NCBI GenBank assembly: GCA_025617375.2
Contig: JAMYGW020000002.1
Coordinates: 2,728,001-2,792,000, forward strand
DNA length: 64,000 bases
Source: Acarospora socialis
Taxonomy: Eukaryota > Ascomycota > Lecanoromycetes > Acarosporales > Acarosporaceae
Reading direction: 5' to 3'
Shown here: piece after piece, positions 22,297 through 32,689 of the stretch
Layout: each line of letters opens with the position of its first letter
Numbering within the stretch: position 1 is the stretch's first letter
The notes under the pieces: model-generated
What the model was told of the DNA's origin: nothing
Database searches by the model: none
The model's input: only the letters and a program-made list of their open reading frames with translations
Program-made: the position numbers and the translations under genes

Positions 22297-22448
22297 CAAA
22301 GACAGTAGTATCCCAACCCTCTTCGAGTTCGAATTCCGATAGCACCGCACTAATCATCGACAACGAGGCTACGCCTCCAAAGGACAACGAAGAGGCAACT
22401 GCTGAAACGAGCGAGAACCCAGCAGGGCAAGTCACAACCGTCACCTGA
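22272..22448 (+). other. Possible out-of-frame C-terminal tail of the STAND-like gene
   Basis: A stop-free frame of 58 codons follows directly after the minisatellite, in a different frame from the annotated exon, and ends at TGA 22446-22448. Its content (VTKTVVSQPSSSSNSDS, then acidic and Thr-rich residues) resembles the disordered style of the same protein. No simple intron joins it in phase; a change in repeat length would. It may be the ancestral C-terminus or a chance frame. Confidence 0.4.
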
Positions 22449-23532
22449 TATTATTCGGAGCCTTGTGGCGCAAACAAATGCCTTGAGTCTAGATTATCTA
22501 GTCGTTGATACGAGCTTAACTTGTAGTGTACTACCGATTTCTTGAGATGGCGGTATGTGTTGATAGGCTGATTTTAGTCCGGAGGCTTCGTCTAAGGCAT
22601 ATTTACGTGCCCTCGGCTCTACCTCGTATTCTCCACGCATACGAGTAGCTGACTGTGGACATTCGTTCACCGCTCTTCTAGAGGGGTTCATACGCAACAA
22701 CGTTGCTGGTATCGTGGACAACCACTAAGCCTGCTTCAGCAATTGCGTCGGAAAGAGATCTATTGATGGATGGGTGGTTTTTGTGATTATGTTTCTGTTA
22801 CTCTAGTTGCTCTAGATCTAAATGTTCAGGTTATCTGAGGCTATCGTGAGGGCTCTACGTTTCCTTCTCTCCTCTTCATCAGTGCTGTGTGAACTTTTTC
22901 TTGTGCATTGCGCATGACAACAGAACTTAGATAAACGGATAGACGGACAGGCTCGAAGGAAGCGTTGAAAAGATAGATCGAAAGACCAAGGCAGCACACA
23001 TGCACGTAGATAGATCAGCCAATCGAGGTCAGATCTATCCCCTTCAATTTACACAGAGTAGAGACCAAAACAGAGCAAGACTGAAGACTCCACTGTAGAG
23101 TAGACTTGTCTTCTGATATCTCTCGCAGCGTACATACATAGAGCGCGATGCAAAGCTGTAGCTACCGTAGCCACCCGTGGAGTCGCACATAAGTAAGAGG
23201 CAAAGAAAGATGCTGAGATAGCTTATACTCTACATGGCATCCATTGCGGCTGGTAAACGAAGCGACTGTGAGATGAACCCGAGGCTCCAGTCGCGAGTCT
23301 GTTCTTGCCTGCTTGCCTGCCTGCCTAACCCGCTTGCTGCCGTGGCATAAGATATCCGTCCGTATGAGTCTCATAACATGCATACCGCCTCCCCACCAAC
23401 CAACCGACTGCCCGCCGCCCATAATATCATACACACCACCCCCCGTCCATTTCTACCTCATTCCTCGCCAACGTCCCCTTCGCCATCCACCTCCCCAACA
23501 CAGACCATCTGCACCACCCCCCCACACCCCTC
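22449..23532. other. Intergenic region without recognised features
   Basis: About 1.1 kb between the STAND-like gene and the CHZ1 stop. It contains pyrimidine-rich and simple-sequence stretches (for example AGATAGAT-like motifs near 22,970-23,040 and CCACC-rich DNA near 23,400-23,520). I see no gene. Confidence 0.5.
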
Positions 23533-24184
23533 TTACTCGCGCATAACGTCCTCCTCCCCGACCTCGGCGCCACCCTCGGCCTCGAAATCCTCGTCGTCCT
23601 CCTCGTCGTCGTCGAGCTCCTCGCCCGCGTTCTCCGCCGCCTTGGCGAAGTCGATCGTCTTGCCGCGCGTGCGCCGGCCGCCGCTCAGGATGTTGGACGT
23701 GTCGATCTCGTGCAGGTCGTCTTCTTCTTCGTCGAGGTCGTCGGCTGCTGTTCAGAATGGTCAGGCGGGCATGATGGGAGGGGCGCGAAGGAGAGGAACA
23801 TGGGTACGGAAGAGGTAGTGAAATGGGGTATTGGGCGAATGAGGGGAGGGAGGGGAGCGGTAAGAGGATGTGCGTACCTGTGCCTGGGACCTGTTCCGAG
23901 CGATGGATGTCAGCTTAGCTTCGGTTCTCGGTACAATCGAGACGAGCAAGGTAAGGCAAGCTATGAGTTGAAGATAGGAATGGAAGGGAAGCGAAGGAAC
24001 GAACATCATCCTCAGCGCCCGTCTCCTCGTCCGAGCTGTCGTCGTCCTCGTCCATGCTCATGTCCTGCTGCGGCGGCGCCGTGTCGATTGCTTTGCCTTT
24101 GCCTTTGCTGCTGGTCGCGGCGGCGGGACTGGAGTCGGTCATGTTTGTTGAGGTGGCCGTGGTGGTGCCGTTGGTGGAGGACAT
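23533..24184 (-). CDS. CHZ1: Histone H2A.Z-specific chaperone Chz1, with a 13-nt micro-exon
   Basis: Exons on the minus strand are 24184-24005 (60 codons), a 13-nt micro-exon 23890-23878 (GTCCCAGGCACAG), and 23747-23533, giving 135 residues. The protein is highly acidic. Its core TSNILSGGRRTRGKTIDFAKAAE is the CHZ motif that binds H2A.Z-H2B dimers for delivery to the SWR1 remodeller in the nucleus. The N-terminus has SSKGKGKAID and a Ser/Asp/Glu stretch; the end is Asp/Glu-rich. The first donor (GTTCGT) is weak. The last acceptor is a tandem AACAG-CAG, and both choices stay in frame, differing by one codon. The length fits the family. The start codon lies roughly 650 bp from the AT-rich block. 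Confidence 0.9.
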
Positions 24185-24850
24185 TGTTTGGCTTCGGATG
24201 GGTTGATGGATGGATGGGATGGTAGAGAGCTGTGAGGGTTGATCGGCTGGGGGCGATGAGGAGCGTGAAGTGGATGGTTAGGACGTATGTGGAGGTTTGA
24301 AGAATGGGTTGAGGTGAGTTCTTTTTGAGCTGGGTTTGTGGTTGGAGGGGAGGAAGGTGAGAGGTGAAGGTGAGATGGAGTCGCGAAAAAGGCGCGCTAG
24401 TTGGTGATCTTCTGGGTAGGCGGTCTCGAGTTGTTATTTACGAAGTTTGATTACGATAGTGGTTGATCTCTATGAGTACCAGACTGTTAAGATGACGGCC
24501 TACGGAGTACAGATTACTGTCTAATCTCTTCACTGTATGTCTTCGTCCTCGTCATCGCATTTCTATTCACGCGTTCCAAATATACAGTTAGTGATTCTCT
24601 TACTAGTAATCTATCACTGTTGCCATCGGTGATCTTTTATCACGGGACCGGCGTGCCTAAGATTAGATCGGGTAATGCATAGTGTATATTGCACTCAGGC
24701 AAGCAAAAATCCATTTCTATCAAGGTTTTGAAGGTTGTTTTTATTTCTATGAACTACCTCACTATTTACACTGATTAAGCAAGGTTCACTAGCTTAGCAA
24801 AATAGCAAGATGATGTCATGTAATTAACTAGAAAAAGAAAGCGCAAAAAG
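24185..24850. other. CHZ1 upstream region and border of the AT-rich compartment
   Basis: Composition changes here from GC-containing to AT-rich. CpG is frequent up to about 24,670, and the last one I see is near 24,842. The CHZ1 promoter must lie in the first few hundred bases. No other gene was recognised. Confidence 0.6.
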
Positions 24851-25624
24851 CAGTTGAGATAACTAGAATCAAAGAGATAGAATCATAACATCATGCTGAG
24901 CAACTTCTGAAAGTATGATGTTCTCATCACACTACTTCTCATGTTTTCTCTTCAATCTCTTTGATAATCTTTCTCTATTGTGACATTTATCTTCTAACTA
25001 TTCTTGATGTATTTTAAGTTTATAAACTCATCAATAAGTTATTCTGATATTGACAATAGTCTTACTGATTCTTCAGTCTGTACTTTTGTAAAACTGTTAA
25101 TTTTTATTGCATAGTTGCTATCTTCTTTTTAACAGCAAAAATTTTGTCATTGAGTTGATTCTGATTTTTGATTGTCTTTTGATTAATATTGATGAGTTTT
25201 ATCATGATGTTTGAAATAATGTTCAATATTTGTTTCTTATGTGTCATAATTCTGTAAAAATTGACTGCTTTTACTGTCATATTGTTTTTTGATTCTGCTG
25301 CTTTTTGTTTATTTTTGTTTATTTTTGTTCTTTACAAAGTAGATTTCTCAGATTTTGCTGAGATTGCTGTTTAAATTATATTGAGAATAATGAATGATTC
25401 TGTTTTTGCTGCAATGATTTTAGTGATGATAATATGAATGATGATAACTTTGATAAATGTGTTTGTTGAAAAAATTATAATGAGAGTTTTCAATTTTTTA
25501 AATGATGAACTTACTGACTTTAACAATATAGTTTTAATGAACTTAGTTGTAGTCTTGAAGAGTGCATTCTTTTTTATTTTGAAAGACAGTTATTTAAAAA
25601 CTTACTTTTTTAAAATACTGACTG
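24851..25624. other. AT-rich DNA, nothing recognised
   Basis: No terminal repeats or protein similarity were recognised. A 69-codon frame at 25438-25647 (+) and Lys/Asn-rich frames on the minus strand are likely products of base composition. Confidence 0.4.
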
Positions 25625-26285
25625 TGTTGAGAAGTACAGTGTTTTAGCTGCTACTATTATCTTAGTTAGTATTAGTGTCAAAAACTGTCTACTGTCTTTA
25701 TATTTAATATAATAACATCAATACACACAACACATCAATTACAGTCAAGATAATCAACTCACATTAACTGCAGTCAACTACAACAGTATATATTCACTAG
25801 ATAAACAGTATAGCACAAGTAATCTTTAAATCTTTCACTAAATTCAATAAATTATGAGTTCAAGTTAACAAGAAACTTCTCAGAAAATGTACATACTTTT
25901 AATATCTTAACAGCTTTGTTACAGAACTGTTAGAATCAATTTATATGGTTGATTTCTAAATCTATGATAATGTGTTGATTGTTGAGAAAAAACTATCTAG
26001 AAAGTGGTGTTTTACTCTATTGTACCTAATGAAACCTAGTAACAGATACTCTCACAGAGTCTTATTTTATCACAGAGTCTCAATCTTGCTGAGTTCTATG
26101 GCAAATTCATAATAAGAACTCAAATGATTAAGTAAAACAAGCACTCTTAATACTCAATACAGAACTTAAAAGATTGAGTAAAATAAGACTTTCAACAGTT
26201 TAATCATAAAACTCAAACAATTGAACAAAACAAACACATACTCTTGACAGCTTACTATGAGTCAACAAGATAAATAAGCATTTAT
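25625..26285 (+). repeat. Old LTR-like repeat, family L2, copy 1, split by a solo LTR
   Basis: The sequence starts near TTGAGAAGTACAG and shares long stretches with 30,841-31,203 and, inverted, with 58,123-58,469, including AGTATAGCACAAGTA-type and TCAATAAATTATGA-type blocks. It is interrupted at 25928-26114 by a solo LTR of another family, so it is older than that insertion. The outer boundary on the right is uncertain. I call it LTR-like from its size and its repeated flanking of retroelement debris; no coding part is attached with confidence. Confidence 0.55.
25928..26114. repeat. Solo LTR (family L1) with AGAAC target duplication
   Basis: The 187-bp sequence begins TGTTAGAATC, ends CATAATA, and is flanked by AGAAC at 25923-25927 and 26115-26119, a perfect 5-bp target duplication. 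It matches the two LTRs of the 27,540-30,519 element. It sits inside the L2 repeat. A solo LTR is the usual result of recombination between the two LTRs of one element. Confidence 0.88.
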
Positions 26286-27534
26286 TTACTGTCTTCATTA
26301 AAGAAAAACATTTAATGCATCTTTCTCTTATTTATTCACTAATTAATATTCTTATTATGATTTCTTATACTATGTGTTAGCTGTCATCACAAAACTATAT
26401 TATAAACTTTAATGACTTTTTTATAAAGCAATAATTCATCTCAGTTCTCACTCAGAAGAACTGCAATCAATGATTTACTTTATTTAAAAATGACTGATAT
26501 ATGAAGATCTATAATTTATCATTAAAATCTTCACAGTCAATATATCTGTTAGCAACTTCTTTTTTTAAGCAATCTTGATTTTGAAAATCAGAAAATCAAT
26601 GTTAAAGTTTTGTACTAATTCATTATTTGTATTAGTGCAAATAATTAAGAATATTTGACAAACAAAATAAATACAAAGAATGCTTGAAACACTCTAAAGT
26701 TTAAGTATAAAAAGAAGCTACAGACTACTGAAAAACAATATTTAATAAAGTTCATTGAATACAAGATATCAGCAAATATATTCATTGATGAAATGTAAAT
26801 TCATTTTAGTAAATTCAGCAAAAAAATTGCTGCAATTCAGTCTGATATAATCAACTTATTTAAATTAAAGTAACAGTTTTAGATATTGCTTCAGACACTG
26901 TCAAAGAATTATATAATAATTTATGATATAATTAACACTCAAAATATCTTAAACATCAAAAGAAATCTGCAGAAACTTCAAAAAAACACAATTAAAGATT
27001 ACAGAAACTGTTATATGAGCAGATTAGCATAAAGAAGAGTGAAATTTAACATATTTATATATTTATAATGTGAAATATCACTATTAAAAATCATCAAGCT
27101 TCAATAACAGCTGTTTTTTTCATTGTGAATTGCTGAGTAAATGTTGAGTAAATAAGATGATTAAATTTTGAACTAGACAAACAGATAATTATTTATGAAG
27201 TAAAAGATTAAGACTGAAGAGAAAAGAGAAAACTTTAAAAAATCAAGTCAAATACTTATACTCTAGCATGATCAGATAATCAGAAGTGAAAATATAATTT
27301 TGATGTTAACAATGACACAGAAAACTCTTGTTAAGTTGATTAAGCTGTAAGTGAGATCAAAGTGAATAAACACATGAAATTTTCTCAGAATTCATTCAAG
27401 TTTTCATGACTTATTCTGTCATGATTTCATATCTCTAACAATATTTTCTCAACATAAATAGTATGTCTTAAGCTGTTTTAATTTTTGTTATGTTTCTGCA
27501 GTTAGAATTAGATAATGAGTCTTGAATGAAATTT
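26286..27534. other. AT-rich DNA, nothing recognised
   Basis: About 1.25 kb without a defensible feature. Some plus-strand frames are Lys/Ile/Asn-rich, but I see no known motif. Confidence 0.4.
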
Positions 27535-27539
27535 GTTTT

Positions 27540-30519
27540 TGTTAGAATCAATTTATATGATTGATTTCTAAGTCTATGATAAAGTGTTGATTGATTGAGA
27601 AAACTATTTAGAAAGTAGTGTTTTACTCAGATGCAGATCCCTTAAAAATTAGTACTGAGTACTTTTGCAGAGTCTCACTTTATTGCAGAGTTTCAATCTT
27701 GCTGAGTTCTATAAATTCATAACAACTGTTCATGAAAACATTGAAAGATGATGTTCTTGTTGCACATACTAGTCATATTAATATGAAGCAAGATAACAGC
27801 AATGTTTTCTGCTAATCTTCTGCATCAAAATGTCTCTTATAGTCTTGTTCATTATGTAGTTTTTTCATCAATCTCTTTTCTTCATGATTTGTTGAGTTGA
27901 CAGTGACAAAAACAAAAACAACAAGATATAGTGTAATCAGAGATGCAGAGATGCTCATGAAGATTATTCAACAATAAAAAGATTTAATGACATGTGTGAC
28001 ATGTCTGAGAATGTGATTTTGAGATTGTTGAATTGTTGTTTGAAATCACTGAATTTTGTGTTTTTTTTGAGATCATTTTGTATGTTGTTTTCATGAATTC
28101 ATGATAATATTGTATAGATGTTTTGATGATAATTTCATAGTGAAATGCAATGACTTGTGTCTTCAAGTCATCTGTCATCTTTAAAAATCTAGTAAAGAAA
28201 GTCATAAATTCATGATGACTATTCATGATTAACTTGTCATTTTTACAGTTCAAAATCATGTTCTCAGTCTGCATGACATTCATGCTGATAAGAATGTCTG
28301 TGTCAAGTTTATTCATCATATGTGTTTTGCATTTCATGTAGATCTTGTTCTTGCTGTTGTTGCCATGAATATATAGATGTAAGTTGATGTGTTTGAAGAA
28401 AGTAAATTTGTTAATAATACTGTTGATTTGTAGAGTTGTTTCATTAAATTGTGAGAGATTTTTGACAGCTAGTCTGCAATCAATAAGCATGTAAGTGACA
28501 TCAATATCTAAACAAATAAACTGAGATTCAACAATAAAACTACTGATACTGATCTTCACAGTAATGTAGCTGATAGAGACAACAGTGTTGATGTGATACA
28601 ACAAGACAAAATAGTTGTAGTGAGTGTCTATGACATGATATTTAAGATGTGCAATTGAAGAAAAGATCTTTTCACATGTCAGACATGAGTAGATATGCTG
28701 TGCAATTGCTCAATTTGCATAGCTGTGATTTGTCACATTATCTTGACTAAAGTCTTAATCAAAATATTCATCATTTTGTTAATCTGCATAATAGATTGCA
28801 AAGTGTGCTTCAACATCATCATTGAGATCTGCATGATAGACTGACTGAGAATGTGCTCAGTTTTTATGCACATAAAACTTGTACTCACAAGATTCATACT
28901 TGTGAAACATTCATCATGAACAAAAAGACTGCTAAGATTGCAGAGATTGTGATCTGTTGTTTTAATGTGAATTATAGTTACAGTTTTCATAAGAATGAAA
29001 TGAGTGTGTCATAGTGTAACTGTTGCAATTTGAAGATTTGTAAGAATATAAATTTGTAAAGTAAAGTGAATTTATAAAGTAGTCATAATTCAGAGATTCA
29101 TATCAACAGAAGTCATGCAGTGATGAGAATCTCATAAAGTGTTATATTCACATCTCTTTCTTTTTCAGTAAAAGATTGATGAATTGAGTCTCAGAGATCT
29201 CAATTGTGAATTGTGAAATGTGTAATTGCAGTGTTGAATCAAGATTTTGTCAGACAAAAAGCACACAATTATATAGTGATAATTTTGTCAATTTTCTGTA
29301 TTGAACAACAGTTTATACATAGATCATAAGGTCTTGATTATTGTGAATATTCTTCACTGTATATTTTTTCTTTAGTAAGATGTTCATAGTCTGTGATGAC
29401 AAGATCTTAAATTGAGTTGTTAGTTCTTATATTCATTCATTAAGTTCACTGAAAAGATCTGCTCATTTAAGTGATGATTTGATTGCAAATCAGGTGAGTG
29501 TGATGCTGCAAAGATATGCATGAAGATTCATTTAAATTATCTCATTATCTTGAATCTTAACTATGATCTGACATTGTAACACAAATAGATAAACATCACA
29601 GTAATACATGATTTTGCTCACACTGACAATGTCATCATCACTGTACTTAATAGATAGATGTAAGTCAAAAAGATCAATTTCTTCTGCATGAAATGTCATT
29701 GTATGAGATTTGTTAATATGAGTTCAAAATTCAAGCTCTTTACTCTTTCATGCATCAGCAATGTGATTTTTGCTTAAATTTTCTAAATCATAGTCAATAT
29801 TAATCTGTTCTTCATCTTTTGAAAACTGTTTTGTTGTGCTTTTTGATGAGATCAGTGAACTGATGAAATGATGTGATTATTGTGATGTGAATTGATAATG
29901 TAGTGCTTAAAGAACTTCATCAAATTGAGTATTCATTTTGATGATCAAGTTTGCATGTGACTTTTCAATGATGTCATTTATCTCATTGATGTCAATCAGA
30001 ATAAAATGATTTCATGCAGTATCTGTAAGATAAGTGATCTCTATTTGATTAGTCAGAATATTTATGAAGTTTTGTGCAAAATGACAGTAAGATTCAGATA
30101 TTTTGTCAGATCATGTTGTTGCTGTTGTTTCTTTGTGTGTTTTAATTAAATTGATACTGGTCATGATGCTAAAATTAGACTGATTTGATAAAGCAAATGC
30201 CTCATTTTTTGTTTGATTTTGTGTGCATTTTGTAGACTACTGCAGAGAACAATTTTAATGTGATATTTTTGAGCTCACTGACATCTAGATATGAAGATCT
30301 AGACTGAATGCTTTAATTAGTTGATGCTATCATTTGTTAGAATCAATTTATATGATTGATTTCTAAGTCTATGATAAAGTGTTGATTGATTGAGAAAACT
30401 ATCTAGAAAGTGATGTTTTACTCAGATGTAAATCTCTTAAAAACTAGTGCTGAGTACTTCTGCAGAGTTTTATCTTATTACAGAGTTTTAATCTTGCTGA
30501 GCTCTATGAATTCATAACA
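27540..30519 (-). mobile_element. Short LTR retrotransposon fossil (family L1) with retropepsin relic
   Basis: Two 185-bp LTRs (27540-27724 and 30335-30519) begin TGTTAGAATC and end CATAACA. The whole is flanked by GTTTT at 27535-27539 and 30520-30524, a perfect target duplication, so the 2,980-bp unit inserted as one piece. By my count the LTRs differ at 17 of 185 sites, all transitions; RIP makes this useless as a clock, but the copy is not recent. The inside is only about 2.6 kb. A minus-strand frame at 27984-28604 (206 codons) looks like the aspartic-protease region of a fungal LTR element. I see no reverse transcriptase or integrase. It is broken and was probably non-autonomous or internally deleted. 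Confidence 0.85.
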
Positions 30520-30840
30520 GTTTTGTATTAAAAGTGAATAATTTCAATTTTTCACACATAGTAATGATATCATCTGTCAAGACTTTTTTCACACTGTATA
30601 ATTTACATGTTAAGACTTGTGCAGCTTATGCTTGATGAGTAAATATAAATGTAAAAAACTATGTACAGTTGACAGTAGTTGTATTTCTGTCACTGATAGA
30701 GTTGTGAAGACTGATGTTGAAAGATTGAGACTTGTTAAAATATATGTAGTGATAGCTTTTGATAATTTTCAGATATTGTACTTCAAAGTGTATTTTACTC
30801 ATCATACTCAATAATGAAATTTCTTACTGCATTCTTTAAA

Positions 30841-31203
30841 GTTTATTGAGAAGTGTGATGTTCTAGCTGCTTTTATAGTCTTAGTTGAGATTAGTGTCAG
30901 AGATTGCTTATTATTTATATAGTTTACATAGCAGACTATATAAATAGTTAATAATTACACAATTCACATAGATCACAATTAAGTCAACAGTGTATATTTC
31001 ACTAAACAGCAGTATAGCACAAGTATTCTTTATATCTTTCAATAAATTATGAATCTAAGTTAGCAAAAAACTTTTCAGAGAAAGTACATACTGTTTTAAC
31101 ATCTCAGCAGCTTGATACAGAAACTCAAAGATTAAACAAAATAAATATTATTAATCATTGATACAGAGCTTTAAAATTGAGTAAAATGATATCTATTAAT
31201 TTC
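30841..31203 (+). repeat. LTR-like repeat L2, copy 2
   Basis: It is similar to 25,625 onward over about 350 bp, beginning TTATTGAGAAGTGTG and including AGCAGTATAGCACAAGTA. On the right it joins directly to a chromovirus pol fragment at about 31,204, so its end is truncated or recombined. Confidence 0.55.
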
Positions 31204-31745
31204 AGATTCATTACAAGAAAATTAATAAGAATAATGAAACAGATATTTTGAGTACTTAACTTAATCATGAAGACATACAAGCAATATACATCAAAATTCT
31301 AAGTAAAGACAGTCAAGAAATTCTCATAAAGAGCTTAGCAACAATACATAAGATGAAGTAAGCTTTTTTAATAAATAAAAAACTCATTAAAATATATCAT
31401 TATAGCAGAGTCAGTGAATATCTGAAAGTTAAATGCACTGAGAATTTTATGTAAAGAAAATACAATATTAATGATTTTAGAAATTAAATCATCAAAATAA
31501 TTACTATGTGCAACTCATGCTAAAGAAATAAAATTAATTAAAATAAATAATATAATAAAATAACATAACTAAATGCATCAGATGCATTCTGAAAGTCAGT
31601 TATCATAAATTTCATTATAAAGTTATTATCATCAAAGAACTCAGCATAAGAAGTGAAATTCAATAATATATTAATTACAGTGAACAAATCAATCAAGTAC
31701 ACAATGTTCATTTCATTCAAAAAAATCACAATAACATCAATATTG
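31204..31745 (+). mobile_element. Fragment of chromovirus pol (RNase H / integrase junction)
   Basis: About 540 bp aligns by eye with 55,593-56,150 of the intact-length chromovirus, the stretch between RNase H and the integrase zinc-binding region. It has the same orientation as that copy and no LTRs of its own. It is a broken, truncated relic. Confidence 0.75.
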
Positions 31746-31775
31746 ATATATAGAGTGATTATTGAGTCAAGTTAA

Positions 31776-31880
31776 ATCAGAAATCTTTGATTTGACCTAA
31801 TCTGTAAGTTAAGTCAGTCTTAGATTTTTAATTCTGACTTAACTCACAGATTAAGTTGAGTCAAATTAGATTTTTCTTGA
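31776..31880. repeat. Imperfect inverted repeat
   Basis: Arms share TAATCTGTRAGTTAAGTCAG (left, about 31,798-31,816; right arm as reverse complement near 31,835-31,855), with further pairing outward through TTTGA and AAATCT. The spacer is about 16 bp. It could be a foldback element or the end of a MITE. No target duplication is clear. Confidence 0.6.
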
Positions 31881-32290
31881 TGATTTTGTGCTAATTCTAA
31901 ACTGTTGAAATTGAAACATTTTTATTGCTTGATATTAGATGTTTTAATTATCTAAAAGACTAAAATACACAAAGAATAACTTTTTATATATGATGACTAA
32001 GCAATATCATGTGACACAGAAAATTCTGACACTAGACTGAATAGAGTTAAACTTCTAAAGAGTTTTCTAATTTTAACATTGTTTTTTAAATCTAGTCAAT
32101 TTAGACATTCTAGATGATCTAGATAATTATTCACTAATCAGTATAGATTCTTTAATTCTATTAAGAAGTAGATTCAACAGTGAAATGACAAAGAAGTTAT
32201 GAAAAAGATTGAGACAACAGTGAGATGAGAAAGTAAAAATGAGATAAAAAGAAAAGATATAATGAAGATGCAAAAAATGAAGTGACAATG

Positions 32291-32689
32291 AGATCAGAAC
32301 TCAAACACACAACAAAAAGAGTGAATAATTGAAAAGAACTGACTTAACAATCTTGTAATGTAGACTATGATCTGTCATACTTTATAAGTTTGTTAAGTCA
32401 GTTACTTTGATCATCATTAATGAATATTTTATCAATTCAATTTATAATGTTGTCAACATAAGTTCTAATCAACAAAGAAAGTGATGATGAGATTAAAACT
32501 CAAATGTGTAATTAAAAAATCAGTTAATAATTTGAGAAACTGACTTAATTACTATGATGTAAACTATAATCTGTCATACTTCATGAACAAGTAAGTCAAT
32601 TACTCAGATTGCAACTAATTAATATTTCATTGATTTAATTTATAAAGTCATCACAGCTAGAAGATCTAGCTGATTAAGAAAGTGATGAA
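32291..32689. repeat. Direct duplication of about 200 bp
   Basis: Two adjacent degenerate copies (about 32,291-32,489 and 32,490-32,689) share CTGTCATACTT, CTGACTTAA and AAGAAAGTGATGA blocks. The unit overlaps the end of the Copia pol relic on the minus strand, so it probably duplicates the 3' end of that element and sequence beyond it. Confidence 0.6.

Noticed and set aside
21804-22444. Cys/Gly/Leu repeat frames opposite the minisatellite
   Set aside because: They are the antisense readings of the EQAPA repeat, open in several frames because the repeat has no stop on that strand.
1-24600. tRNA or rRNA genes
   Set aside because: I looked for B-box-like GGTTCGAAT sequences and cloverleaf arms and found none that I would defend.
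16097-24600. Secondary-metabolite or resistance gene cluster
   Set aside because: The genes here are unrelated housekeeping functions (APC/C, SNARE, histone chaperone) plus one STAND-like gene; no biosynthetic enzymes are present.
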